From assembly GCA_003021785.1 (NCBI GenBank), contig PXQU01000001.1, positions 1 through 64,000 of the forward strand: DNA of 64,000 nt, in the 5' to 3' direction. The notes under the pieces are model-generated. The model was not told the origin of the DNA. It searched no databases and saw nothing but the letters and a program-made list of their open reading frames with translations. Made by a program: the position numbers and the translations under genes. This DNA comes from Halobacteriales archaeon QH_7_65_31. Its GTDB lineage: Archaea > Halobacteriota > Halobacteria > Halobacteriales > Haloarculaceae. Positions within the stretch are counted from its first letter, which is position 1, and every line of letters starts with the position of its first letter. Shown here piece after piece: positions 15,476 through 23,570 of the stretch.

Positions 15476-16363
15476 ATGGATAATCCGATAGACACGTGGA
15501 TCGCGACGGCGCTTCAGTCGTACGTCGTCGTCGCGGTCATTGCCCTCCTCGTCGGGGCGACGATCGCCCCGTACGCCGTCGGCGTGGCCACCTCCAGTGG
15601 CTCCGAGAACCACGTCGCCGTCGTGAAGATCGACGAGCCAATAAGCGACAGTACAGTGACCAGCGTAACACAGGAGCTGCGGGAGCTGCGCGCGAACGCA
15701 TCGGTCGATGCCGTCGTGTTGCGGGTGTCGAGTCCCGGCGGTGCGGCCGCCGCCAGCGAGGCGCAGTATCTCGCCGTCAAACGGCTCGCCGCCGAGAAGC
15801 CGGTGTACACCAGCGTCGGCGGCACGGCCGCGTCCGGGGCGTTCTACACGATTCTCCCGACGAACCGCATCTACGCGACGCCGGGGAGCATCGTCGGCAG
15901 CGTCGGCGTCCGCGGCACGGCCCCGAGCGACGGGCTGACCGGCGAGCCGACCACCGGGCCGGACAAGGCGCACGGCGGGATGACCGCCGAAGAGTACTAC
16001 ACGAGCCTGGAGACGATGAAACGCGGCTTCGTCGGTGCGGTGATGACGGAGCGGAGCGACGCGCTCGAAATCGACCGCGAGACGGTCGCGACCGCCGCTA
16101 CCTACACCGGCTCGCGTGCAGTCGAGGTCGGCTACGCAGATGAGATCGGTGGGCTGGAAGCGGCGATCGCCGGCGCGGCCGACGAGGCCGGGATCGACAG
16201 CTACGACGTCACGTACAGAGACCCCGCGAGCCCCTCGCTCGGACTGCTGTTCGCGGGCGCTGAAGACGGAGCGCAGACATCGCAGATCGAGCATCCGCGC
16301 TTCTATATGCTGTACGGGACACTCCCGGGCGAGAGCAGTAACAGCACGGAGGTGACCGCATGA
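15476..16363 (+). CDS. S49-family serine protease, SppA/SohB-like, membrane-anchored
   Basis: A 295-residue protein with one N-terminal membrane helix (YVVVAVIALLVGATIAPYAV). The protease domain shows VLRVSSPGGAAAASEA (82-97), the nucleophile region VGGTAASGAFY with Ser120, and a likely general-base lysine at Lys164 in GPDKAHGG. That matches the Ser-Lys dyad of signal-peptide peptidase A, here in the short, single-domain archaeal form. It cleaves membrane-embedded remnants of signal peptides or other transmembrane proteins. Its stop overlaps the start of the next gene (ATGA), so the two are coupled. A TATA-like box (ttatac) lies about 35 bases upstream. Confidence 0.88.
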   Translation: MDNPIDTWIATALQSYVVVAVIALLVGATIAPYAVGVATSSGSENHVAVVKIDEPISDSTVTSVTQELRELRANASVDAVVLRVSSPGGAAAASEAQYLAVKRLAAEKPVYTSVGGTAASGAFYTILPTNRIYATPGSIVGSVGVRGTAPSDGLTGEPTTGPDKAHGGMTAEEYYTSLETMKRGFVGAVMTERSDALEIDRETVATAATYTGSRAVEVGYADEIGGLEAAIAGAADEAGIDSYDVTYRDPASPSLGLLFAGAEDGAQTSQIEHPRFYMLYGTLPGESSNSTEVTA

Positions 16364-17307
16364 GCACCGCCGCACGCGGTGTGCTCTTCGCCGGCGTGTT
16401 GCTCGCCGTCGTCAGCGGCGCGGTCGTCGTCGCCGATACCGGATCGGGACCGACGCCGGCCGTCGACGGTGAACCGGAAGCCGTCTTCACCGGTGAGAAC
16501 ATGGCGGCGACGGTCCCGACGGAGGACGGATCGGTGTCGCTGTCGGCCGACGCGAGCGGCAAGACCATCGCGATCGACGCGGCCCACGGGAACGCTCCCT
16601 CCCGGGAGCAGCTCGCGCCGGTCGTCTCGACGCTGACCGAGAACGGCGCGGAGGTAACGTTCACGAGCAGCCAGCGGTCTGGGAACTTCAACGCGACGCT
16701 CCGGAACGCCGACGCGTTCGTCGTCTTCGGAGCCGACGAGCGGTACACCACCGGCCAGCTGGCTGCCATCGAATCGTTCACCGACGCCGGTGGCCGGCTG
16801 CTCGTGTTGACCGAGCCGGAGAAACAGACGTTCGGCGGGCTGTTCTTCCCACCGAGAGGCGAGTCGGCGCTCGAAACCCCGCTCACCCCGCTGTTGAGTG
16901 AGTACGGCGTCGGAGTGCGTGACGGCTATCTGTTCAACATGGCCGACTACGACAACAACTTCGTCAACGTCTACGGGACGCCGGCCGGCGAGAGTGAACT
17001 CACCGCCGGTGTCGACGAGCTCGTCTTCCACGAGTCGGTCGCGCTCGTCGGTGGGGAGTCGGTCGTCACGTCCGGCGACCAGACCACGCTATCGACCACG
17101 CGCGAGAGCGACACGTACGGCGTCGTGACCCGGGCCGGCGAGAACGCGGTCGTCGTCGGGGACACCAGCGTCCTCGGCTCGGAGTTCGTCCAGCGGAGCG
17201 ACAACGAGGTGTTCACCAGCAACCTCTTGGCGTATCTCGTGACCGGTGAGAAATCGCCCGCGGACGCGCCACAGCCGTCCGATTCCGCCGGGCCGCGGCG
17301 CGCGTAA
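16360..17307 (+). CDS. Secreted DUF4350-type protein coupled to the SppA-like protease
   Basis: A 315-residue protein with an N-terminal hydrophobic segment (RGVLFAGVLLAVVSGAVVVA) that is a Sec signal or anchor. The domain from about residue 65 begins GKTIAIDAAHGNAPSREQLAPVVSTLTENG. It continues through DAFVVFGADERYTTGQLAAIESFTDAGGRLLVLTEPEK, the pattern of DUF4350/GATase-like (ThuA-fold) extracellular domains. No catalytic Cys is present. The start codon overlaps the protease stop by four bases, so the two proteins are probably made together and may act on the same membrane substrate; that link is inference. Confidence 0.75.
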   Translation: MSTAARGVLFAGVLLAVVSGAVVVADTGSGPTPAVDGEPEAVFTGENMAATVPTEDGSVSLSADASGKTIAIDAAHGNAPSREQLAPVVSTLTENGAEVTFTSSQRSGNFNATLRNADAFVVFGADERYTTGQLAAIESFTDAGGRLLVLTEPEKQTFGGLFFPPRGESALETPLTPLLSEYGVGVRDGYLFNMADYDNNFVNVYGTPAGESELTAGVDELVFHESVALVGGESVVTSGDQTTLSTTRESDTYGVVTRAGENAVVVGDTSVLGSEFVQRSDNEVFTSNLLAYLVTGEKSPADAPQPSDSAGPRRA

Positions 17308-17311
17308 CTGA

Positions 17312-17518
17312 CTACGGCTCTTCTTTCAGTCCCAGATCGGCAGCCGCGAGCTCGGCCACCTGCTCGCGGATCGCCGGATCGACCGTTGCGATCTGCTCAC
17401 CGTCGTGGCGCGTCTCGTTGTGTCGGTCGAGCGCGTCACCGACGGTGTCGAGCGGGAGCCGCGTCTCCGTCCCGCACTGCTCGCAGCGAATCGGCACTGT
17501 CGGCTGCTCGTTGCTCAT
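17312..17518 (-). CDS. Small zinc-ribbon protein
   Basis: A 68-residue acidic protein starting MSNEQPTVPIRCEQCGTETRL. The CxxC pair (residues 12 and 15) is followed only by histidines (RHNETRHDGE), so a zinc site would be Cys2His2-like. The C-terminus is helical and acidic. It is typical of small single-domain haloarchaeal zinc-finger proteins of unknown role. The ATG at 17518 was chosen over one at 17545. It is convergent with the DUF4350 gene, with four bases between stops. Confidence 0.7.
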   Translation of the reverse strand: MSNEQPTVPIRCEQCGTETRLPLDTVGDALDRHNETRHDGEQIATVDPAIREQVAELAAADLGLKEEP

Positions 17519-17749
17519 GGGGAACGTCGGGCGAGAGACGGACAAAAGAGTTCTCCCCCCGCAGCGACGAATGGTGAGCTACTGAACAGAGATGTGAGAG
17601 TGTGGAACGGTAGTCACCACCACCCTCGGGTCGTCTGAGATCGACGAGCAGTTCGCAGACGCGTGAGCGTCGATACCGAGTCGGGTCCTCTATCAACAGG
17701 CGCAATATTCAGAATAATCCCGATCGCCTCAAGATATTTCCATATAGAG

Positions 17750-18280
17750 ATGGTAGAGAGAGCCGTGAGCGAGGAATCCGACCGGGACTGGGCTGGGGAA
17801 CTATCGGCAGCCGAGCGTACCGAAGCGGTCGCGCTTACCGTCAGTGAGCCTCGAACGGCCAACTGGATCGCTGAGAAAGCGGAGGTGGCCCACGGGACGG
17901 CGACGAAGTATCTCGACCGACTCGTGAGTGATGGAAAACTGAGCGCGGAGACGCACGGACAGCAGACCACGTATGCGCCGGATCCCGTCGGGCAGTATCT
18001 CATCGAGATGCGCGAACTCTACGAGGACCACTCGCCTGACGAACTCACCGCAGCTCTCGAAGAGATGAACGACCAGATTCGGACGTGGAAGGCCGAATAC
18101 GACGTAGAAACACCGAACGAGCTACGCGCGAGTCTCACGACCGCTGACCGCGACGATGAGCGCACGCGCCGTCAAGCCGCCCGAGAGTGGGAGCAGCTTC
18201 GGACGCGCCGCCGTCTCGTCGAAGATGCGCTCCACCTCTATGATCGGTTCCCCGACGGACAGAGCCCTGTCTCTGCATGA
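17750..18280 (+). CDS. Winged-helix protein, candidate antitoxin/regulator of the following gene
   Basis: A 176-residue protein. Residues about 25-75 (RTEAVALTVSEPRTANWIAEKAEVAHGTATKYLDRLVSDGKLSAE) are a winged helix-turn-helix of the ArsR/MarR type. The rest is a long charged helix region (LTAALEEMNDQIRTWKAEYDVETPNEL, RRQAAREWEQLRTRRRLVEDALHLYDRF) that may form a coiled coil. I used the ATG at 17750, which follows an AT-rich promoter-like stretch (aatattcagaataat); a GTG at 17663 would add 29 residues. Its stop overlaps the next ATG by four bases. Such HTH/partner pairs are common in haloarchaea and are often described as toxin-antitoxin-like. Confidence 0.75.
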   Translation: MVERAVSEESDRDWAGELSAAERTEAVALTVSEPRTANWIAEKAEVAHGTATKYLDRLVSDGKLSAETHGQQTTYAPDPVGQYLIEMRELYEDHSPDELTAALEEMNDQIRTWKAEYDVETPNELRASLTTADRDDERTRRQAAREWEQLRTRRRLVEDALHLYDRFPDGQSPVSA

Positions 18281-18714
18281 CCCCAGACGCAGAGAATCCG
18301 GCTCTGTATCGAACGCTCAGAGATGTGCTCCAGCGACAAGCGGAGGTGGTCTCTGTCTGGTTCGAGCCGGATGCGATTCAGAAGCGATTTCTGGCCGCCG
18401 AAGTCGATCCGCATCGTGTCGTTCCCGCAACTGGTCCCGATCCGCCACGAGTGGAGGTCCACTGGAAGCTGACACCGCCGCACGACGAGTTCAGAATCGA
18501 CTATGCCGATCCCAATACGGCGTTCCACTGTGGATGGCATCAGGACGCCGATCACGACGATCTCGGTGCGGCGCACTTCCAGTATCAGACGATCTCGATG
18601 GAGAGACCAGCGTACGAGAGCACCGTATTCGAAGCGGAATCACCGCCGAAGCTTCTCTGGGAGTGCTGTGAGGCGCTCTTTGAGGATGTGATCCCCGAAT
18701 ACACACGGACATAG
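18277..18714 (+). CDS. TumE-like protein, candidate toxin of a two-gene module
   Basis: A 145-residue soluble protein. The central block EFRIDYADPNTAFHCGWHQDADHDDLGAAHFQYQ, with clustered His and Asp, resembles the TumE family (DUF6516), the toxin half of TumE/TumA systems. The C-terminus is a short amphipathic helix (PPKLLWECCEALFEDVIPEY). It is translationally coupled to the upstream winged-helix gene (ATGA overlap), the arrangement in which the DNA-binding partner is the antitoxin. The family call rests on remembered patterns and should be treated as provisional; an alternative is an uncharacterised enzyme with a metal site. Confidence 0.6.
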   Translation: MTPDAENPALYRTLRDVLQRQAEVVSVWFEPDAIQKRFLAAEVDPHRVVPATGPDPPRVEVHWKLTPPHDEFRIDYADPNTAFHCGWHQDADHDDLGAAHFQYQTISMERPAYESTVFEAESPPKLLWECCEALFEDVIPEYTRT

Positions 18715-18805
18715 CTTTGCCGAGCCACGTCTGTCGTCGATCCTGAATGCACCGATATTACGTATCAGTAGATATGCACTGCTGGCTGATGTTCTGTACA
18801 ATCGA

Positions 18806-18819
18806 CGCGTCTAGACGCG
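18806..18819. terminator. Perfect 14-bp palindrome between convergent genes, possible bidirectional terminator
   Basis: CGCGTCTAGACGCG reads the same on both strands. It lies between the stop of the TumE-like gene (18714) and the stop of the opposing gene (18823). A short perfect hairpin here could end or stabilise both transcripts. Archaeal termination usually needs U-tracts, which are absent, so RNA stabilisation is the other option. Confidence 0.35.
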
Positions 18820-18822
18820 CCG

Positions 18823-19185
18823 CTACGACCGGAGTCGACGGCGGAGCCGCGAGAACAGTCCGTCGTCGCGGTCGTCGACGCCGAGCTCCGCCGCGAGCGC
18901 GTCGATCTCAGCGTCGCCGTAGCGGTCGTCGCGGCGGGCGTCAGCGAGCCACGTCTCCCACTCGGTCGTGTCGAGGACGCCTCGCGACTGGTCGCTCCAC
19001 TCCTCGCGGAACGCCTCCGTCGACGGGACGGGCACGTCCATCTCACCGCCGCCCCAGTAGAGCGGCGTGAGGACGAACGCGATGTCGTCGCGGTCGCTGG
19101 GATCGAACCGGTAGGGGTACTCCTCGTAGTGGAACACGTCGTCCGGCGAGACGGTCTCGCCGGTCGGGAGTTCGAGCGTCTCCAT
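18823..19185 (-). CDS. Conserved haloarchaeal protein of unknown function
   Basis: A 120-residue protein from METLELPTGETVSPDDVFHY to RLRRRLRS. It is acidic in the middle with a strongly basic C-terminal tail (LFSRLRRRLRS). FVLTPLYWGGGEMDVPVPSTEAF and EWETWLADARRDDRYGDAEIDALAAELG are its recognisable blocks. There is no signal peptide or membrane helix. The ATG at 19185 was chosen because upstream residues are Arg/Pro-rich antisense-like sequence. I do not recognise a family; it follows the monooxygenase-like gene on the same strand. Confidence 0.65.
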   Translation of the reverse strand: METLELPTGETVSPDDVFHYEEYPYRFDPSDRDDIAFVLTPLYWGGGEMDVPVPSTEAFREEWSDQSRGVLDTTEWETWLADARRDDRYGDAEIDALAAELGVDDRDDGLFSRLRRRLRS

Positions 19186-19225
19186 GGCTACCGTACGCGG
19201 TCGCGCCGGAAAGCGGTTCGGCCGG

Positions 19226-19528
19226 TCACAGCACCCGCGTCGTCTCGGCCACGTCGAACCGGACGAGTTCGGGTTCACCGCCCGCGAACGACGGTAACGT
19301 CTCCTGAAACGCGGTGAAGTGGTCGCTCTCGTTGTGGGCCGCGAGCGCCGCCTCGTCTTCGTACCGCTCGATGATACGGACGAGCGTCTCGTCGTCGGCG
19401 TCGACGGTGACGCGGTAGGTCACGACGCCGTCCTCTGCCCTCGACTGTCGACCGAGGTCGCGCAACGCGTCGAGTCCCTGTTCGCGGGCGTCCGGGTCGA
19501 GCGGTATCATCGCGTGTTGAACGATCAT
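19226..19528 (-). CDS. Antibiotic-biosynthesis-monooxygenase (ABM) domain protein
   Basis: A 100-residue ferredoxin-like fold protein, MIVQHAMIPLDPDAREQGLDALRDL... The pattern GVVTYRVTVDADDETLVRIIERYEDEAALAAHNESDHFTAF is the classic ABM/YgiN sequence, with the conserved E.(Y/W) and HxxSxHF-like region. Members are small dimeric heme- or quinol-related oxygenases or simply dimerising sensor domains. It lies 40 bases ahead of the hypothetical gene at 18823 on the same strand and is divergent from the histidine kinase at 19640. Confidence 0.85.
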   Translation of the reverse strand: MIVQHAMIPLDPDAREQGLDALRDLGRQSRAEDGVVTYRVTVDADDETLVRIIERYEDEAALAAHNESDHFTAFQETLPSFAGGEPELVRFDVAETTRVL

Positions 19529-19639
19529 CGGGTGGACAGTCGGCCAGCTATGGTAAAACTGTACGCCAACGGTCGCTCGTCAGACGTACGTCGCATTTAT
19601 GTTGGTTTGCGAGAATATCACTTAAGAGGAGACGGAGGG

Positions 19640-21379
19640 ATGTGCACGATGATGCCTCCGCTACTCAGCGCAGCGAAATTTCCGTATCTCCTCGTTTTCG
19701 GCGGAATCATGCTGGCGTGTTTCGGGCTTGCCGGCGTGTTGGCTCACCGGAGGGTAGCGGCCGGTGAGCGGGAGCTGTCGATGCTGTTCGCCGCTATCGG
19801 CTGCTGGAACGGAGCCACTGTCGGCATCCTGCTCGTTTCCCGACAGTTCGTCGCGCGGGTGCTGTTCGCCGCGTCGCTGCTTTTGGCCGTCGTCGTCTCC
19901 GTCGTCTGGCTCCGGTTCGCACGGGCGTACTGCGATCGAGATCCGCTCCCGTTCGCCGGCTCCGACTACATCGTCACGGCGGTGCTGGTGGCCGCCGTGA
20001 CGCTTTCGGTAACAAACCTGTTTCACGGGTTAGTGTGGACAGATATTACCGTCCAGTACCGGTACGGTACGTCGGTCTTCGTGCCACAGCGGGGGCCCGC
20101 ACATTATCTCTTCACCGGTGTGTCGTATCTGTTCACGTTCGCAGGCGTTCGCTGTCTCGCGATTCGCTTCTGGAACGCGCGCATCACCCGCCCGGCGATC
20201 GTCTCCGTGTTCCTCGGATTCGGGCTCTCGATCTCCACGAACGTCCTCCCGATCGTGGCCGACCTGCTGATCGAGTATCCGCCGGCCGTGACAGCGGGCG
20301 GCGGGGCGTTCGGCGCGTTCGGTATTCTCGTCGCCGTCCGCTCGGATCTGTCCGGGACGGTCTCTATCGCGCGCCGGGCCGTCTTCGAGACGCTCGCAGA
20401 TCCGGCGGTCGTCATCGACACCGGCGGGCACGTGCTGGCGACGAACGACGCGTTCAGCGCGACCTTCGGCGAGTCGTGTATCGGCGAGCCGTTCGCGGAG
20501 ACACACCCCGAGCTGGCGCGCCAGCTCGACGTCGACGCGTCGGGGACACAGACGGTGAAGACGGACGACGAGAGTCCGATCACCTACTACTCGGTCATCG
20601 CCTCGCCGGTCGGCGTCAACGGAGCGCGGGGCCGGTCGCTCGTCTTCCGGGACGTCTCGGAGCTTCGCTCCGTGACCCGGCGGCTGGAGCGACAGAACGA
20701 GCATCTCGACGAGATCGCCTACTCGGCGGCGCACAATCTCCGTAATCCGCTGGGTGTCATCGACGGCTACGCGGGGATGCTCGGCTCGGATCTGGACGAG
20801 CTCGATGACCCGCCGTTCGACCCCGAGCAGATCGAGACGTATCTCGAGAAGATCACCTCGAACAGCCAGCGGATGGAGGAGATCGTCACCGACCTGTTGC
20901 GCGTCACACACGCCAGTAAGGCGGCGGGCGACCGGGAGTGGCTCTCGCTGAGTGAGATGGCCGAGGCCGCGACCGACGCCGTCGACGACATCGATAACGT
21001 GACGACGACGGTCGATCCCGACGGACAGATTCGGTCGAATCCCGAGCAGTTCGAGATGTTGCTCACGACGCTCGTCCGGGCGAGCCGCGACCGCGCCGAC
21101 GACGAGGAACAGGTGTGGATACGGCTGTCGGCCTGCGGAGACGGCTTCGTCTTCGAGGACGACGCCAAGTCCATCGACGAACAGGACGCCGACGTGTTTC
21201 TCTCGTACGGCTACACGACGAAGTATCCGGGGACTGGGCTCGGACTGGCCGTCGCACGTATGCTCGCAACGAGCCACGAGTGGGAGATCGATATCGACGG
21301 GAGCCACGACGGGCTCCGTGTCATCGTCACGGAGGCGACGGCACAGACGGCGATCGGGACGACCGACACCGGGGAGTAA
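19640..21379 (+). CDS. Seven-helix membrane histidine-kinase-like protein with an eroded ATPase domain
   Basis: A 579-residue protein. Residues 1-235 form seven hydrophobic segments of the histidine-kinase 7TM sensor type. A PAS-like domain follows (VFETLADPAVVIDTGGHVLATNDAF, about 250-340). The HisKA helix has IAYSAAHNLRNPLGVIDGYAGML with His365, and the domain ends with the G2 box YPGTGLGLAVARML (531 on). The N box, normally NLL.NA, is replaced by MLLTTLVRASRDR. The G1 box DxGxG is replaced by EDDAKSIDEQ. ATP binding is therefore doubtful, so it may be a receptor scaffold. The ATG at 19640 comes after a ggaggg tract; an ATG at 19649 is possible. The lipid-kinase gene follows 25 bases downstream. 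No response regulator is adjacent. Confidence 0.85.
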   Translation: MCTMMPPLLSAAKFPYLLVFGGIMLACFGLAGVLAHRRVAAGERELSMLFAAIGCWNGATVGILLVSRQFVARVLFAASLLLAVVVSVVWLRFARAYCDRDPLPFAGSDYIVTAVLVAAVTLSVTNLFHGLVWTDITVQYRYGTSVFVPQRGPAHYLFTGVSYLFTFAGVRCLAIRFWNARITRPAIVSVFLGFGLSISTNVLPIVADLLIEYPPAVTAGGGAFGAFGILVAVRSDLSGTVSIARRAVFETLADPAVVIDTGGHVLATNDAFSATFGESCIGEPFAETHPELARQLDVDASGTQTVKTDDESPITYYSVIASPVGVNGARGRSLVFRDVSELRSVTRRLERQNEHLDEIAYSAAHNLRNPLGVIDGYAGMLGSDLDELDDPPFDPEQIETYLEKITSNSQRMEEIVTDLLRVTHASKAAGDREWLSLSEMAEAATDAVDDIDNVTTTVDPDGQIRSNPEQFEMLLTTLVRASRDRADDEEQVWIRLSACGDGFVFEDDAKSIDEQDADVFLSYGYTTKYPGTGLGLAVARMLATSHEWEIDIDGSHDGLRVIVTEATAQTAIGTTDTGE

Positions 21380-21404
21380 AGACGGGGGAGTGAGTCGTAC
21401 GGGT

Positions 21405-22304
21405 ATGCAGATCGGGTCGCGTCGCGCCGTGCTCAACCCGCACAGTGGAACCGGAGACCACGCCGACTACGTCGAGCGACTGCTCAAGGGCCGCGGCTAC
21501 GCCGTCGAACGGACGGACGCTCCGGAGGCCGCTGTTCGACTCGGCCGCGAGGCCGGTGTAGACGGCGTCTCGGAGCTTGCTGTGTGCGGCGGCGACGGAA
21601 CCGTCAACGAGGTGTTGTGCGGGCTCGCCGACAGCGATGCGCTCGGCGATCCGACGATCAGCGTCGTCCCCTGTGGCACGGCGAACATCCTCGCGGAGAC
21701 GCTCGGTGTCCGCGATATCGGACACGGCGTCGAGCTGGCCGACGGTGGCCCCGTTCGAGAGATCGACGTCGGTGTCGCCGGCGGCGAGCCGTTCATCGTC
21801 TCCTGTATCGCCGGGCTGCCGGCCGACGCGAGTCTCGCGGCGTCGAGCGATCTCAAGTCGCGGTTCGGAACGTTCGCCTTCGTCGTCACGGGCGTGCAGG
21901 AGGCGCTCGGCTTCGACGGGATCGAGATCGAGCTGTCGGCGACCGTCGCCGGGGAGACCGAGACGTGGGAGGGAGAGGCGACCTGCGTGCTGGTCGGCAA
22001 CGCCCGGAAGTTCATCGAGGAGGGCGGCCAAGCGGACATGGAGAACGGGCTGTTCGACGTCGCGATCGTCGATAAGATGCCGGCGGGGAACCTCGTCGCC
22101 GAGGCAGTCGGCCACCGCGTCCTCGGTCAGGAGACGGACGGCGTCACACATATTCAGGCGAGCGAGCTTACCGTCTCCGGCCCGCAGCCGATCACCTTCT
22201 CGCGAGACGGCGAACTCGTGACCCACGAGCGGCTGACGCTGACGAACCGCGAGCGACTGCTATCGCTACGTGTCGGCCCGACGTACGACTCGACGCCGTC
22301 GTAG
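21405..22304 (+). CDS. Diacylglycerol-kinase-family lipid kinase (YegS/LCB5-like)
   Basis: A 299-residue cytoplasmic kinase of the DAGK_cat superfamily. It starts with a strand RRAVLNPHSGTGDHADYVERLL and carries the nucleotide-binding GGDGTVNEVL (62-71) and VVPCGTANILAETL. The C-terminal domain binds the lipid (IQASELTVSGPQPITFSRDGE). In archaea such enzymes may phosphorylate ether lipids or act in dolichol or polar-lipid metabolism; the substrate is not fixed. It starts 25 bases after the histidine-kinase-like gene on the same strand and may share its transcript. Confidence 0.9.
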   Translation: MQIGSRRAVLNPHSGTGDHADYVERLLKGRGYAVERTDAPEAAVRLGREAGVDGVSELAVCGGDGTVNEVLCGLADSDALGDPTISVVPCGTANILAETLGVRDIGHGVELADGGPVREIDVGVAGGEPFIVSCIAGLPADASLAASSDLKSRFGTFAFVVTGVQEALGFDGIEIELSATVAGETETWEGEATCVLVGNARKFIEEGGQADMENGLFDVAIVDKMPAGNLVAEAVGHRVLGQETDGVTHIQASELTVSGPQPITFSRDGELVTHERLTLTNRERLLSLRVGPTYDSTPS

Positions 22305-22404
22305 CTTCGGCCGTCGTCCGGAGCCGTGCGGTCGTTGTGAGGTGTGACCGCGTGTGGTGTGTAAACACCCGTAGCGTTAATGAGACAGCAGACGTATCTC
22401 CGGT

Positions 22405-23448
22405 ATGTCACTCTTCCTCGGAACGCGAAGCGGCGTCTACCGGACGGCGACCCCACACGCGGAGGACGTTACCCACGTTCTCGACAGCGGGAACACGCCT
22501 CGCGTTCGGACGGTTCCCGCCGTCGATGGTGTGTTCGCCGCGTCGGCGTCGGGGCTGTATCGCTCCACGGACGACGGACAGACGTGGGACCGGCTGGCCG
22601 TCCCGCGCGAGGAGGTGTACTCGGTCGTCGCCGATCCGGACGGCGAGCGTCTGTACGCGGGGACGCATCCGGCGCACCTCTACGTGTCGAGCGACGGCGG
22701 AGAGACGTGGACGGAGCTCGACGGGTTTCAGGAGCTTCCGTCGCGGGACGAGTGGCACACGCCGCGCCACCGCAACGAGGCGCACGTCCGGGGTCTCGGC
22801 GTCGCTCCGGAGGCTTCCGACCGCGTAATCGCCGGTGTCGAGGTCGGCGGCGTCCACGTCAGCGACGATCAGGGCGAGACGTGGGCCGAGCGCCGCGGTG
22901 GTAGCTCCGCGAGCGAAACGGGCGGAGGCTCGCCGCGAGAGGGACGAAGTGACGGTGTCTCCGCGAGCGAAGCGAGCGGAGGCTCGTCACGAGAGGAGCG
23001 AAGTGACGGTGTGCACGACGACGTCCACCACGTCCTCGTCCTCGGGGCCGACGAGTACATCGCCTCGACCGGCGACGGGCTGTATCGGACGCGCGACGCC
23101 GGGCGGTCGTGGACTCGTCTCGATACGGGGATCGATCACCGGTACTTCCGAGAGGCGTTCGCGCTCGACGGCAGACTCTACGCGGCCGCCGCTCACGGCC
23201 CCCCGGGAACGTGGAGCGGAACAAACGGGGCCAACGCGGTCCTGCTCGAATCGGTGGACGACGGCGAGACGTGGGAGCGCGTCTCGTATCCCGGTGGTCC
23301 CGAAGAGGTCGTCCTCGGGTGGACCGAGTTCGACGAGCGCGTCGTCGCCGGGACGAACGACGGCTCTCTCATCAAGCACGGGGGCGACGGAACGTGGACC
23401 GAGACGGGAGCCGTCCCGGCGGAGATCCGCTCGCTCGTGGTCTGTTGA
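22405..23448 (+). CDS. BNR/sortilin-type beta-propeller protein with an inserted 18-residue tandem duplication
   Basis: A 347-residue cytoplasmic-type protein (no signal peptide) made of BNR/photosystem II stability-factor-like blades. The Asp-box pattern SxDxGxTW recurs: STDDGQTWDRL, SSDGGETWTEL, SDDQGETWAER, TRDAGRSWTRL, SVDDGETWERV. Between the third and fourth blades, residues 168-203 are two in-frame copies of an 18-residue unit (SASETGGGSPREGRSDGV and SASEASGGSSREERSDGV). These are encoded by a 54-bp tandem repeat full of inverted repeats, an insertion that the propeller tolerates in a loop. It is annotated in many haloarchaea as glycosyl hydrolase, but no catalytic residues are visible, so that name is not justified. 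Confidence 0.85.
   Translation: MSLFLGTRSGVYRTATPHAEDVTHVLDSGNTPRVRTVPAVDGVFAASASGLYRSTDDGQTWDRLAVPREEVYSVVADPDGERLYAGTHPAHLYVSSDGGETWTELDGFQELPSRDEWHTPRHRNEAHVRGLGVAPEASDRVIAGVEVGGVHVSDDQGETWAERRGGSSASETGGGSPREGRSDGVSASEASGGSSREERSDGVHDDVHHVLVLGADEYIASTGDGLYRTRDAGRSWTRLDTGIDHRYFREAFALDGRLYAAAAHGPPGTWSGTNGANAVLLESVDDGETWERVSYPGGPEEVVLGWTEFDERVVAGTNDGSLIKHGGDGTWTETGAVPAEIRSLVVC
22906..23013 (+). repeat. 54-bp tandem duplication with inverted repeats inside a propeller gene
   Basis: Two 54-base copies, 22906-22959 and 22960-23013, keep the reading frame. Each contains hairpin-forming stretches; in copy 2 CGAGC-4-GCTCG and CGTCAC-12-GTGACG are exact inverted repeats. The GCGAGCGAAGCGAGCGGAGG core is of the kind scattered through haloarchaeal genomes, so this looks like a small repeat inserted in frame and then duplicated. 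Confidence 0.8.
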
Positions 23449-23570
23449 TCCATCCGGGTGGCGCGTACCGCAGCACTGACCGCGGGCGTACAGGTAGACC
23501 CGGCTCCGGTTGAGCGTACGTCGGCAGGATCGACAGAGGTATCCGAACGGCTACGCCCCGACGACGATCG

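Noticed and set aside
20030-21436. 468-residue frame antisense to the histidine-kinase-like gene
   Set aside because: Arg-rich antisense frame without start signals; the sense frame has membrane helices and kinase motifs.
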